Positions 22,937 to 33,712 of a stretch of 64,000 bases of DNA are shown one piece after another. The stretch's first letter is position 1, and every line of letters begins with the position of its first letter. A model generated the notes under the pieces. It was not told where the DNA came from. It did not search any database and saw nothing but the letters and a program-made list of their open reading frames with translations. The DNA is taken from the NCBI GenBank assembly GCA_028571685.1, contig CM053143.1:7369501-7433500 (forward strand), given 5' to 3'. Both the position numbers and the translations under genes were made by a program. The DNA is from Heterohyrax brucei. Lineage: Eukaryota; Chordata; Mammalia; Hyracoidea; Procaviidae.

Positions 22937-23040
22937 GCAGTTGTTGCTTGGTGACGTCTGTTTGGTCCCTAGCTCATGGCAACCCTGTACACAGTAGAAT
23001 CAGAATGTTCCACTGGCTGATTTTTTGAAAATAGTTTGCC
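22937..23040 (-). repeat. SINE/RTE 3'-end fragment
   Basis: 'ttgttgcttggtgacgtctg', 'ctcatggcaaccctgtac', 'cagtagaatcagaatgttcc' match the antisense tail half shared by RTE and the RTE-tailed SINE subtype. It is too short to say which. Confidence 0.6.
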
Positions 23041-23206
23041 AGGCCTGTCTTCTTGAGTAAGACATATAGAACTGCACAGTTGGATGCATTTTCACAAACT
23101 GTATACATCTGTGTAACCAGCAACCAGAGCAAGAAAAAAAAAATATTAGAGGAACTCTAGAAGTCCCCTTCATGACTCCTTTTAGGTGCTCTCCCTTATA
23201 AGAGGG

Positions 23207-23362
23207 AAACCCTGGTGGCATAGTGAATTAAGTGCTATGTCTGCTAACTAAAAGGTTGGCAATTCAAATTTACCAGGTCCTCCTTGGAAACTATGGGGCA
23301 GTTCTACTCTGACCTCCAGGGTTGCTGTGAGTGGGACCCATTGACGGCAGTGGGTTTGGTTT
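23207..23362 (+). repeat. AfroSINE
   Basis: Sense: 'ggaaaccctggtggcatagt', 'ggcagttctactctgacc', 'cattgacggcagtgggttt'. Confidence 0.9.
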
Positions 23363-23409
23363 TTGATTTCTCCCATAAGTGTAACCACAGTCTTGATTTC
23401 CAACAAGAA

Positions 23410-23410
23410 A

Positions 23411-23446
<36 letters not shown>
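23410..23446. repeat. (TG)n microsatellite
   Basis: About 14 TG units followed by 'cgcgcgtgcc'. Confidence 0.9.
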
Positions 23447-23954
23447 CCTGTTTTTGTACTTTCTGGAAAATGGAATCTGTATATTTTTTCATTGTTCTGT
23501 ACTATTGTATGTAGTTATGAATTGATCATTCCAATTGTTGCCTGTCACATTATTCCCATTTTACAGATGATGAATCGAAGTGGAGAGGTCAGAGTAGCCC
23601 AAGTTCACCCAATCAGCAAACCATGGAGAGAGGAGTTAGATTGGTTAGATTTTAGAGCATATGCTCTGAGCCTCTATTTTCTCTTATGTCATACTCCTTA
23701 TATTGTAAATGTTTGTCTCTTAATTTCATAGGCAATAATTTATTCTAATGGTTTACAGATAGTTTAGAAATATACAGCATGAGAAAGTTAAACCTGTCTG
23801 GCACACCTTTTCCTCCTTCTTTCCTCATAATTATTTTTTGTTATAAATTTGACAAAAATCTTTCCAGAACTTGTGTGTGTGCATGTTTGAGTGTATCTAC
23901 TTTGCACAGCGTCATATATAGGTTTGCTTTTAAGTGTTGTGTAGTATTCATGCT

Positions 23955-25178
23955 TCTTGCATTATTTGCTCAGCATACAGGCTGAATAAGTAGAGTGAAT
24001 GGATACCACCCCAACACACCCTTTTCCTGACTTTAAACTATGCAGCATCTCGTTATTCTGTTCAAGGGACTGGTTTGTGTATGGGTTTGTGTATGGGTTC
24101 TGCATGAGCATAATTAAGTGTCCTGGAGTTCTCATTCTTCTCAAAGTTACCCATAATTTGTTATGATCCACACAGTCAAATGCCTTTCCATAGTCAATAA
24201 AACACAGGTCAGCATCTTTTTGGTATTCTCTGCTTTCAGCCAAGATCCATGTGACATCAGCAGTGATAGCCTTCATCTCAGGTCTTTAGTGTACCTTACT
24301 TGAATTTCTGGTAGTTCCCTGTTGATGTACTGCTGCAACTGTTTTTGAATTATCTTCAGAAAAATTTTACTTGTCTGTAGTATTTATTTAGTCTGTATGC
24401 TGAGCAAGTAATCCATCAAGATGGAGTATATGAAGAAGAACACAGCATCAAGATTGGAGGAAGACTTATTAATAAACTGCAGTATGCAGATGATGCAGCC
24501 TTAGTTGTTAAAAATGAAGAGGACTTGAAGCACTTATTGATGAAGAGTCAAGACCACCGCCTTCAGTATGGGTTACACCTGAACGTGAAGAAAACAAAAA
24601 TGCTTACAACTGGACCAGGAAGCAACATCATGATAAAGGGAGATGAGATTCAGGTTGTTAAGGATTTCATTTTACTTGGATCTACAGTCAGTGCCCATAG
24701 AAATAGCAGTCAAGAAATCAAATGATGTATTTGTATTAAGACAAGTCAGCTACAAAAAGATTTCTTTGAAGTATTATAAAGCAGAGATGTCACTGAGTAC
24801 TAAGGTGTGCCTGACCTGCTTTTGATGACTTAGAATTATGGTGTTGGTGAAGAATATTGAATATATTGTGGACTGCCAGAAGAATGAACAAATCTGTCTT
24901 GGAAGTACAGCCAGAATGCTCCTTTAGAGGTGAGAACGGCAAGATTTTGTTTTACATACTTTGGATATGTTGTCAGTAGGGACCAATTCCTGGAGAAGAA
25001 CATTGTTCTTGGTAGAAGGTGATTGAAAAGGAAGACCCTGAAGGACCTGGATTGAAACAGTGGCCTCAAACACAGCAATGAATGTGAGGGTGGTGTAGCA
25101 CTGGGCACTGTTTTTTCAGTTGTACACAGAGTCACTATGAGTCAGAATCAACTGGGTGATGGCTAGGAACACCACCAA
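23955..25178 (+). mobile_element. RTE-clade LINE with inverted 5' segment
   Basis: 24390-25178 is sense: YAEQVIHQDGVYEEEHSI, then the reverse-transcriptase catalytic box LQYADDAALV at about 24480, then HLNVKKTKMLTTGPGSNI and the usual RTE C-terminal region, ending near the tail at 25178. 23955-24385 is antisense and encodes the preceding RT segment: LAESREYQKDADLCFIDY, GKAFDCVDHNKLW and NPYTNQSLEQNNEMLHS. Both pieces end on 'ctgtatgctgagcaa', so the 5' part is inverted around a short shared stretch. Stops and frameshifts inactivate it. Confidence 0.87.
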
Positions 25179-25263
25179 CATTTGTGCATGAATGAATAAT
25201 AGCTAACTTACTGTTACTGCTACTAATATTTATGCAGCTATGTTTATAAAAGATATGAATGTA

Positions 25264-25819
25264 CAAGATCCAACAATTAAGTGTGCAAACTAATTGTTCT
25301 AAGTGCTACATACCTCATGGCTGATCACTGTGGTCACCTTTGAAGTACTCCCTTTTGGAAGCTATGCACCGGCACCAGTGCTTAGTCCACCGTCAAAGCG
25401 TGTTTGGAACTCTTTCTAGAATGGCCATTGCACATGGTGGCATGGTGGCAAGTTAGCAAACTTAATTGTATAGTTGTTTGTGAGGGATTTTTTAGCCAGC
25501 AAACAAATAACTGTATTGGGACACCCTCTCTACTCACCTGATCTGGCCCCCAGTGACTTTTTTCTTTACCCAAAGATAAAGGAAATACTGAAAGGAAGAC
25601 ATTCTGATGACATTCAGGGCATCAACGGTAATATAACAACAGCTCTGATGGCCATTCCACACAAAGAGTTCCAAAATTGCTTTGAAGGGTAGATGAGGTA
25701 TTGGCATCTGTGCATACCTTCCCAAGGGACATACTGTGAAGATGACTGTAGTGATACTCAGCAATGAGGTATGGAGCACTTTTCTAGGAAGAGTTTGTGA
25801 ACTTAATTGTCAGAACTCG
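25264..25819 (+). mobile_element. Mariner derivative, complete between TA target sites
   Basis: A 556-bp element flanked by TA (25262-25263 and 25820-25821). The two ends are long inverted repeats of roughly 130-140 bp, e.g. 'aagtgctacatacctcat' on the left against 'atgaggtatggagcactt' on the right. The centre retains a fragment of mariner-family transposase in the + strand: YSPDLAPSDFFLYPKIKE (the third catalytic Asp motif) followed by LKGRHSDDIQ and EFQNCFEG. The N-terminal and first catalytic regions are absent, so it is a non-autonomous deletion derivative. Related copies lie at 19808 and 42261. Confidence 0.86.
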
Positions 25820-25821
25820 TA

Positions 25822-26371
25822 TGTCACTGTGAATGCTTTTCTCTGTGCATGTGGTAGTGTGCTTTAGGGTAGACGGGGAGATAGCAAACAAAGTGAGGAG
25901 ATAAGAATTTTGAAGGAAAAATGAATGAGTTAAGAAAGATGCAGTCAAAACCAAGCTTATGTTAACATTCACATAGCTCTTTTCCCTTCGTATGTCTTCC
26001 TGAGCTGATTTAAGTCTTAGTATAGCTTTTGAATATTTGATTGTGAGACAGCACATATTATCACAGAAACTTGATTGATCTTAACTGATTATTTCTAGGG
26101 GTACAATGGTAGTATCACAGAATTTTAAGGGTTGGAAGAGGCAGAAGTCATGCATAAACCTCTTACCTAATGATAAAGACTCTACAAAGTATATTTCTTT
26201 TTTAAAATTAATTTATATGGAAGGAAAATTTAGAAAATATAAACAAGGTGCTCAGAGTGATAATTTATGGTAGATTCGTTTCTAGTTTTTTAAAAAAATA
26301 GTATACATTTTAATAAAAATTAGGACAGCCCTATATGCTGTTTTGTAGCTTACGTTTTTTTACTTAGTAAC
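25822..26371. other. AT-rich unassigned intron
   Basis: No element or exon recognised. Confidence 0.5.
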
Positions 26372-26533
26372 CCACCCAAACTGGTGCTGTCGAGTCGATG
26401 CCGACTCACAGTGACCCTGTTAGACAGTGTAGAACTGCCCCATAGAATTTCCAAGGAGTGCCTGGGGGATTTGAACTGCTGACCTTTTGGTTAACACCTG
26501 TAGGGCTTAATCACTAGGCCAGGAGGGTTTCCT
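26372..26533 (-). repeat. AfroSINE
   Basis: A well-preserved antisense copy: 'gtgctgtcgagtcgatgcc', 'tagaactgccccatagaat', 'gatttgaactgctgacc', 'gagggtttcct'. Confidence 0.92.
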
Positions 26534-26534
26534 T

Positions 26535-26830
26535 TTTAGTAGTGAATAACTTTTCATGGTATTACATAGCCCTGTTGAATCACATAGCTCAGAGCCCCTC
26601 ATTGTGTATGTAGGTTGTTTCCAGTATTTTCCTGTTACACATTATATTTTTATAGCTTCCTGTGTAATTATGCTCTTAGAATATTTCCTAAAATGTGGAG
26701 TTTATGGCTTCAGAGAATATGTACATTTTTAAAGCCTGTAGAATACCTCTCATGAGGTTGCCTCCTGAAAGATAATAATGCCGTTACCTTTCCACTGATA
26801 AATATTTCTAATATGATCAACTTTATGGCG
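26535..26830 (-). mobile_element. Ancient L1 relic (antisense)
   Basis: 'gtaggttgtttccagtatt' and 'taatgccgttacctttcc' resemble the antisense 3' part of old mammalian L1. Diverged and non-coding. Confidence 0.45.
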
Positions 26831-27192
26831 AAAAACACACAAAATACAAAACGTGAAATACTACTTTGTTGTTAAATTATATTTTTAATAGCTTAGTTGA
26901 CTAGACTTAGACTATGATGCTGTAACAGTCCTCCATTCGGTAGCTGGATGATGTGAACAGACCCACACTTGATTTAAAAAGCCTGCTTTATGTTGTATTT
27001 TTGGTTTTGTTTCTTGCTTTGTTTTTAAACTTCTATCACAGGCATGTTGCCATGCCACCATTTGTTGAAAATATGCTTTTTAATGTCCGTATGTTGTTCT
27101 GTCATATAGGGGTGGCACAGTGTGTTTCACTAACCACCTACATATGACTATCTAGATTGTTTGCAATATGTCATTCTTTATACTTTCCCATA

Positions 27193-27382
27193 GGAGCACG
27201 GTTGTGAACGTGATTGACTGCTGACTGAAAGGTTTGTCATTCCAAACTACCAGAACCTCTGTGAGAGAAAGATGTGACAGTCTGCCTCCGTAGAGATTTA
27301 TAGCCTTAGAACCTTAGAAACCCTGTGGGTTCACTAGGAGTCGGAATTGACTTGATGGCAGTGGATTTGGTTTGGTATTGGT
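27193..27382 (+). repeat. AfroSINE, long subtype
   Basis: Sense: 'gagagaaagatgtgacagtc', 'gtagagatttatagcctt', 'gagtcggaattgacttgatg'. Confidence 0.88.
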
Positions 27383-28748
27383 GTAATTTAATGTAAACTA
27401 AAAAATAAAGTTCAATATTTAAAGTATGTTTTGAAGCTTCCCACCCCTTTTACCATCTGCCATATAAATGTAGTAGCTAGTACAATCCCTCTCTATCTTT
27501 GTAAGGTGGCGGGTGCTAGGCAAGAATGGTCTTTAGACGTGTGTATACTTTCCTTTTGAGCCTACCTTGTGAAAGTAGGCCAGGGCCTTGATTTTTTTTC
27601 TTTTACTGTATCTGCGTCTTTCACTTGTCTTCCTTTTCATAAGAAAGCCTTGTAAAGATAGGATAAGCCCACCTCTGCTGTGGTCCAAAATTACATTCCT
27701 TTCGCTGAGGAGTGCCTCTCCTTTAGGCTGGCTGCTGAGTCCTGTCAAAAGTCCTTGATCAGTCCTTCAGAAACTGTTTTGCTTGCTAAAAATTCTCTAG
27801 TTCAGTGATTAACAAAGTAAATTTCAGGCGTGTGAGCTCCTTGAGGGTATTCAGCTTCCTGCTCGGCACATAGTGGGTACTCATTAAATGGAGGCAATTT
27901 AATGAAGACCCACTGAAGCCTCAGAAATTTGCCTACTTTTGATTGATTTTGGTATTGCAATTTATGCTTTTGGGGAATATAATTAGTTTTCCTTATGCTC
28001 TTTAAATAAACAGGCCTTCTGCAGCTGTTGAAACTTTTTTCTGTTATCCTAATGCCAAGTGCCGTCGAGTCGGTTATCCTAATAGAGGAAGTGATTTAGG
28101 GATATGATGGAAAATAATTTAGCATTTTGTCAAAGTAAAAGCTTTACTGTATTTTCTCCATTCCTTGAACATTTATTGAAGTTGTACTGTGTGTCCTGCA
28201 ATAGAGATACAAAGATAAATAATCTCTGCTCACAAGAAATATATAATTTAGTGGGACACACAGATGTATAAGTAGATATACCATACTAAAATACGTCTGT
28301 GTAACTGTGAGCAGTTTTCCCTGGGGGTGCTGTGGAACAGGACTCCTAAACCTGGTAGAGGAGGTGGGTGGGGGAGGCTTACAGGGGCATCTTTCTGAAA
28401 GACCTGAATTTTATAGATAGCACATTAATTCCTGTTCCATCATCCACTCAAATGCTGTTCTATCCCTTTTATTCCTTATTTGTAAGGAATATTCATAGCA
28501 TTCGACCTGTTTCTGTTGTATAAAACTTATTCTTGTCTCTTACATCACGTAGCTTATCTCTCAGAGTCTTGTTGATTCTAGCTGTAAAATACTTTTAGAA
28601 TGTAGTTTTTTTCTTTCTTTTCCTTTCTGCCTCAGGGGTGGAAACAACCTGAGATCTGGTTCAGCTGTCACCGACCTAGTGAAAGCACCCCTACCTTTCC
28701 CAGGGAGAGTCATTTGTACCCTTTGTTGTGTTCTCTGAAGTCTGTGTA
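27383..28748. other. Intron with old repeat traces
   Basis: 27830-27890 resembles the L2 3' end ('gtgagctccttgagggtatt', 'cggcacatagtgggtactca'). 28160-28400 resembles the ancient repeat seen near 22545. The 19-nt insertion at 28043-28083 is listed separately. Confidence 0.45.
28043..28083 (-). mobile_element. 19-nt retro-insertion with perfect 11-bp target duplication
   Basis: 'gttatcctaat' occurs twice (28043-28053 and 28073-28083) around 19 nt, 'gccaagtgccgtcgagtcg' (28054-28072). The core 'gtgccgtcgagtcg' is the antisense extreme 3' end of the RTE/AfroSINE families. It reads as an extremely 5'-truncated insertion. Confidence 0.8.
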
Positions 28749-28919
28749 ACACTGTTCAGTCAATTATAACTGTTAGTGATCCTATAGGACAAAGTAGAAC
28801 TGTTTTCTAGGGTTTACAGAGAAGTAGGCAGCCACATCTTCCTCCTGTGGAGCCGGTGGATGGGTTTGAACTGCCAGTCTTTTGGTTAGCAGCTTAGCCA
28901 GGACCACCGGGGCTCCTTG
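28749..28919 (-). repeat. AfroSINE, long subtype
   Basis: Antisense: 'cctataggacaaagtagaac', 'ggtttgaactgccagtc', 'accaccggggctcctt'. Confidence 0.85.
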
Positions 28920-28944
28920 AAGTCTGTATAAATAAATAAAAAAC

Positions 28945-29092
28945 CAAAAACCAAACCTGCTGCTGTCAAGTTGATGTACGACTCATAGCGCTCCTGTAGG
29001 ACAGAGTAGAACGGCCTGCCCCATAGAATTACCTTGGATTTGAACTGCTGACATTTTGGTTAACAGCCATAGCACTAAAGGTTTCTGAAGTC
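28945..29092 (-). repeat. AfroSINE
   Basis: Antisense, 25 bp after the previous copy: 'ccaaacctgctgctgtcaag', 'gtaggacagagtagaacg', 'gatttgaactgctgac', 'aaaggtttct'. Confidence 0.88.
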
Positions 29093-29391
29093 TATACAGT
29101 CAGTCTCAGTCCTTTTTTGCAATGTTTCTGCGTCAGTACAGGCCTGTGTTTCCCTCTGCGCCTCCCCCACTTTGTCCTTGTGTACCTTCGACTTTACTTG
29201 TGTAATTTTTCTTGATGGATATACCCTTTAAGCAGTGCTGTTGAAATGTATGCATTATTCAAGGATCAGTTTAGCATGTCATGTTTGTGAAGTTTTATCT
29301 GGTCATACTGCCCCACAATATTGGCTCCTACCTCTGAGTCACCTCTTTTCTTTGTTAGACCTTCTGTGACACTGTATAGCACCTGCTATTA

Positions 29392-29455
29392 TTATTTATA
29401 TTATTTATTTATCTATCTATCTATCTATTTATTTTTATATTTATTTATATTTTAG
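29392..29455. repeat. ATTT/ATCT simple repeat
   Basis: Interrupted tetranucleotide tract of 'attt' and 'atct' units. Confidence 0.85.
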
Positions 29456-29564
29456 TTGTGTATATGTCATCACTTCTTAGCAGAATTATAAACTCAGAAG
29501 ATAGGAAGCTTCTCACCGATGATTTGAATTTTACATGTTGGAAAGCATAATTCCTTGTTTAATA

Positions 29565-29722
29565 TAAAAAACTTGGTGCTGCTGAGTCAGTTCTGACTAA
29601 TAACAGGATGGTTATTAGTCAGAGCAGAAGTTCCCTATAGGGTTTCCAAGGAGTGGCTGGTGGGTTAGAACTGTCAGCCGTTTGGTTAGCAGCTGAATGC
29701 TTACTGCAGCACCAGAGTTGCA
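29565..29722 (-). repeat. AfroSINE containing a foldback
   Basis: Antisense: 'ttggtgctgctgagtcagtt', then an aberrant 30-nt perfect hairpin (29593-29622) where 'catagcgaccctataggac' is expected, then 'gggtttccaaggagtggc' and 'gcaccagagtt'. The hairpin is described as a finding. Confidence 0.85.
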
Positions 29723-29754
29723 ATAGCTATTAAGTTTTAAGAGTAGGCCTGGTG

Positions 29755-30960
29755 GTGGCACCTTCTTTTAGTTTTTCTCCTTCTGAGAATACCTTATTTC
29801 CCCTTCACTTCTGAAGGGTAGTTTCACTGGGTATAGAATTGGCCGTTGACAGCTCTTCTTTCATTGCTTGAGAAAAATGTTGTACTGCTTCCTCAGATCC
29901 TCATGGTTCTAGATTATGAACCCACTGTCATTTGTCTTGGTCTACCCCTACAGTTACTGGATTCTTGAACCTTCTTGTCAAATAATTCTAACATATGGTT
30001 CGTTTCCATGTTTTCATTAATTGATATTTTTCTTAGACAAGTTGTGATTTTCCTAGTTCTTGCTGAGTTGTATCTGACTCGAGGGCACTTGGCTTTGGCT
30101 GCTGTGATCGGTGATTTTTGATTGTATCCTGGGTGTTCTATTATGTTAGTATACTGGGAGTCTTTTTTTATATATTTTATTTTGTTAGACAGTCATCCTG
30201 TTTAGGTTTAACTCACAAGTCCTCATCTATGTTTCTGGCTGTGGTGCCAATGACAGTTAAGTTTTTAGAGCCTTTTCAATGCTAATGTGGTCTTATTGGT
30301 TTATCCGATGCTGCCGGTTCCCTCTCTCCTCTGCTGGTGCTACCTGAAGGGGCAAAAGGGGTTTTCCTAGGCTGGAGTCTCCTGAGGGGAATTACGGACC
30401 ACGGGCATCCCTGGTCCAACACTTCTGGCAGCATTACCCTGTCTACTGGGGACAGAAAACTCTTCTTGAGCTGGGTGTGTGTTATGGTGCAGTCTGTCTG
30501 TGGATGCCCAATGGCTTTTCTGATGTGTGGGCGAGGGAGGGAAATCCCAAGCCTGAGGGATCAAAGAGGCTTCCTGGGCTGGGCTGCATGTCACAGGTGG
30601 GTCCCTCTTGCCTGTTCTGCCTGCCTCACTCACCATATCTTGGTGGAGATGGAGACTCACTGGGCAAGAAGAATACTTCCCTTAACTCCTTATCGTTGGT
30701 GGGATGGGGCTTCAGACTGATCCCCCTCTGCAGATGCTATAACTTGGTTTCCTCATAATGCCAAAGGGACTGATGTTTGATCTGAGGGAACCTACCTGGG
30801 TCATTTTCTGTTGCTGGGACTAAGGATGAGAAACACCTGATTTGGTGACCTTTAACTATCAGGGTCAGACACTCTTTGGCCATGCTGTTCCTCTATTCCT
30901 GAACAAAAAACAGTTGGTTCTCCTTTCTTATCATTGTAAGAGTCAGAGTTCTTTCCTTAT
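29755..30960 (-). mobile_element. Old L1-type sequence (antisense)
   Basis: 'ctgaagggtagtttcactgg', 'gtatagaattggccgttgac', 'gaccacgggcatccctgg' and 'tgattgtatcctgggtgttc' resemble the antisense non-coding terminal region of old L1. Open stretches up to 127 codons occur, but none resembles a protein. The family assignment is tentative, especially after 30330. Confidence 0.45.
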
Positions 30961-31282
30961 CTCTTATTCCAGGGTTTATAGTGCTCATCAGAAAGGGGCA
31001 GGGAGAAATGGGTCTATGCTGTCTTATTCCTAATCATTCATTTCTTTCCAAATGAAACTATTTTTTTATCGTTGTAAAAATATAGGTAACAGTTGTCAAT
31101 TCAAACTCTTTCAGGTATGTAATTTAGTGGTATCAATTACACTGATCATGTTATACAAGCGTCACTTGTAATCGTTGTGGAATTTCCTATCACCAGAAAC
31201 AGAAAGTTACTGCTTCCTAAACACATAGTAATTCATTCTTAAATATTGGATTTTAGAAAGCAATTGAAAGCATTGATTTACT

Positions 31283-31286
<4 letters not shown>

Positions 31287-31324
<38 letters not shown>

Positions 31325-31328
31325 TGTT
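31287..31328. repeat. (TG)n microsatellite
   Basis: About 18 TG units with one TATG interruption, abutting the L1 at 31340. Confidence 0.92.
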
Positions 31329-31339
31329 TAGCAAATCTT

Positions 31340-32887
31340 TTTTTTTTATTTTTATTTAACATAACTGAGTGAAAATGTACATTCACATGTAAATTTACAT
31401 GCCCCCCTATATGCAGCTTCCACTGCTCTCCCTGTCCGGTGACTGCACACTATTCCTCTCTGCTCCATACATGTCTCATCTTCCCAACAGTCTCCTTTCC
31501 CCTCCTCTCCGTCCACTCCCCTTCCTCCAGCCAGAGGTCAGCAGGATGATATCCTATAGATGCATAGAACCATAAAGTGCTTCCAATATATGGTCACTCT
31601 GCATTGCCAAGTCCAATCCATTCCTGTCCAAAGAGTGGACCTTTGTTATAATTTATGGGAAAGGGCAGCATCAGGGCCGGGGGCCATGCTCTCAGAGGAA
31701 CCCCAAAACCGCTGGACTATCAGTTGAGGTCTTTTAGTGGAGATCTCATGATGTACCTCTTTTTATTCTTGTGTTGCCAGTGAGGCTCCTCTCTGTGAGC
31801 TCCATCGTGGCTATCACTGGTGGTGGCCGGGCACCATCTGGTTCTTCCAGTCCCAAGTCGATGTAGGCACCCACTCTTGTGGGTCTCTCTGTCTTCTCGG
31901 TTGTCTTTACCGCATGTCATTTTGGTCCTCGGTGAGCATCCGTTCCTGCTGAGTTGGGACCATTTGCTGTGTCCTCGGATGGCAGCTTGGCAGCTTTTAA
32001 GAACCCAGACACCACTCACCAATGTGGGGTGCAGAGAGCTCTCTTAGCAAAACACTAGTTGTGCCAATTGGCCTGGAATTCGCCTAATAGCATGGTACCC
32101 CGCCCCCTGTCCCAGCTACTCTATCCTTGCAGTGTTGAGTTAAGATGGAAGGAGTACTCAAGTTATGCTGAAGTCCACTTAATGTTGTTCTTGTTTCTAA
32201 TGTGTGTTGTCACTGCTTTCTCCCAACTAGATTTCTACTAACTATCTAAACTAAATCCCCCCCACCCTCCTTCTGCTCCCTTGCAGCTGTCAAAGCGTCT
32301 TTTCTTCTGTACACAAGTCTGTTTTTGAGATCTTATTGTAGAGGTCTCATGCAGTATTTGTCCCTTTGTCGCTGACTACTTTCACTCAACATAATGTCTT
32401 CCAGTTGAAACCAGGTTAGGAGATGTTTCCTGGAATCATCATTATTTTTTATCATTGCGTAGTGCTCCATTGAGTATATGTACCATAGTTTACCTATCCA
32501 TTCTTCTATTGTTGGGCATCTGGGTTGATTCCATCTTTTTGCTATCTGTGCTGTGGTAAGCATTCTGGTGCATGTGTCCGTTGGTGTGAAAGGCCTTGAT
32601 TCTGTAGGATATATTCCAAGTAGTGGAATTACTGGATCAAATGGTATATCGATATTCATTTTTTTAAGGAAGCGCCAGATTGCCTTCCAAAGAGGCTGGA
32701 CCATTTTGCAACCCCACCAACAGTGTAGGAGGGTTCCACTTTCTCCACAGCCTCTCCAGCATTTGTTGTTTTGTGTTTTCTGGATCATGGCCAATGTTGT
32801 TGGGGTGAGATGGTGTCTCATTGTTGTCTTGATTTGAATTTCTTTAATAACTAAAGATCGTGAACATGTTCACAGGTGTTTTTTGGC
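31340..32887 (-). mobile_element. 5'-truncated L1 (antisense) with target duplications
   Basis: A 1.55-kb L1: poly(T) at 31340 marks the 3' end, then ~1 kb of 3' UTR, then the C-terminal ~160 codons of ORF2 on the minus strand (32333-32821). These include [34 protein letters not shown] and [21 protein letters not shown] 17-nt target duplication, 'tgtgtttagcaaatctt' (31323-31339) and 'tgtgtttagcgaatctt' (32888-32904), differs at one base. Only the ORF2 tail is present, so no active protein is made. Confidence 0.93.
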
Positions 32888-33502
32888 TGTGTTTAGCGAA
32901 TCTTATCAATCATCTGCCTTATTTCAAAGCTAAGAAAACTGGAGGGCTCATCAAGTTAGGTGGTTGATCCAGGGCCCCATTGCTAGTTATTTATAGAGCC
33001 CACACTAGAAGTTGCTTTCTGGTAACTAATCCAGTATTTGTTTCATGATTCTTAAGTTAGAGAATTCTCTATCAGGGGTGAGGATGGGTGGGTGGGTGGG
33101 TGGAACAACACACCTCATTGTTGTCCTATGGTTTTTTGTGCCTTATAACATTAACACCCCAAACCATTTATACTCCAGTGGAAAACTCATCAGAATATAA
33201 AAAGATAAGAATCTAGTCTTAAATTATGTTGACTAAAATTGACATGCTATTTACATCTCCATTTTAATACTCATCATTTGTGATAAAGTCTAAAGTGACA
33301 TATCTGTTGTTTTCACGGCAAAAGTATCCAATTGACCATGTAAAATGTTTCTGCTTGCAAAACAGCATTCTGTAACTGGTTATTTGTATTCTACTTCAAA
33401 GAGAGTAAAGAATATAATTAAGATTTGTGGCCCCACCCAAACAAATAATCTCATAGTTTAGCATCTTGCAGGGTTTTCATAATGTAATCTGTCTCTCTGT
33501 CT

Positions 33503-33712
33503 TTCTTTTTTTTTTTTAAATTTTCTTACTGTGATTATGTGAAAGTTTACAATCCAAGTCAATTTGCCATATAAAACCCCGAGTACCTGCCTTTTTGCAG
33601 CTCTGTCTGCTTTCCTCATTGTGTGACAGCACTCTTCTTTTTCACTCTTTACTTCCAGCATCCACTCAATCAACACTTGTCGCCTCCTCTCCAGCCTCTT
33701 TTCTCCCTTCTA
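33503..33712 (-). mobile_element. L1 3' UTR fragment (antisense)
   Basis: T tract, then 'gtgattatgtgaaagtttac', 'gccatataaaaccccgag', 'gtgtgacagcactcttc' and 'ccactcaatcaacacttgtc'. 5' truncated. Confidence 0.75.

Noticed and set aside
25474-25692. Functional mariner transposase
   Set aside because: Only the C-terminal third is present, between long inverted ends; the first catalytic residues are absent.
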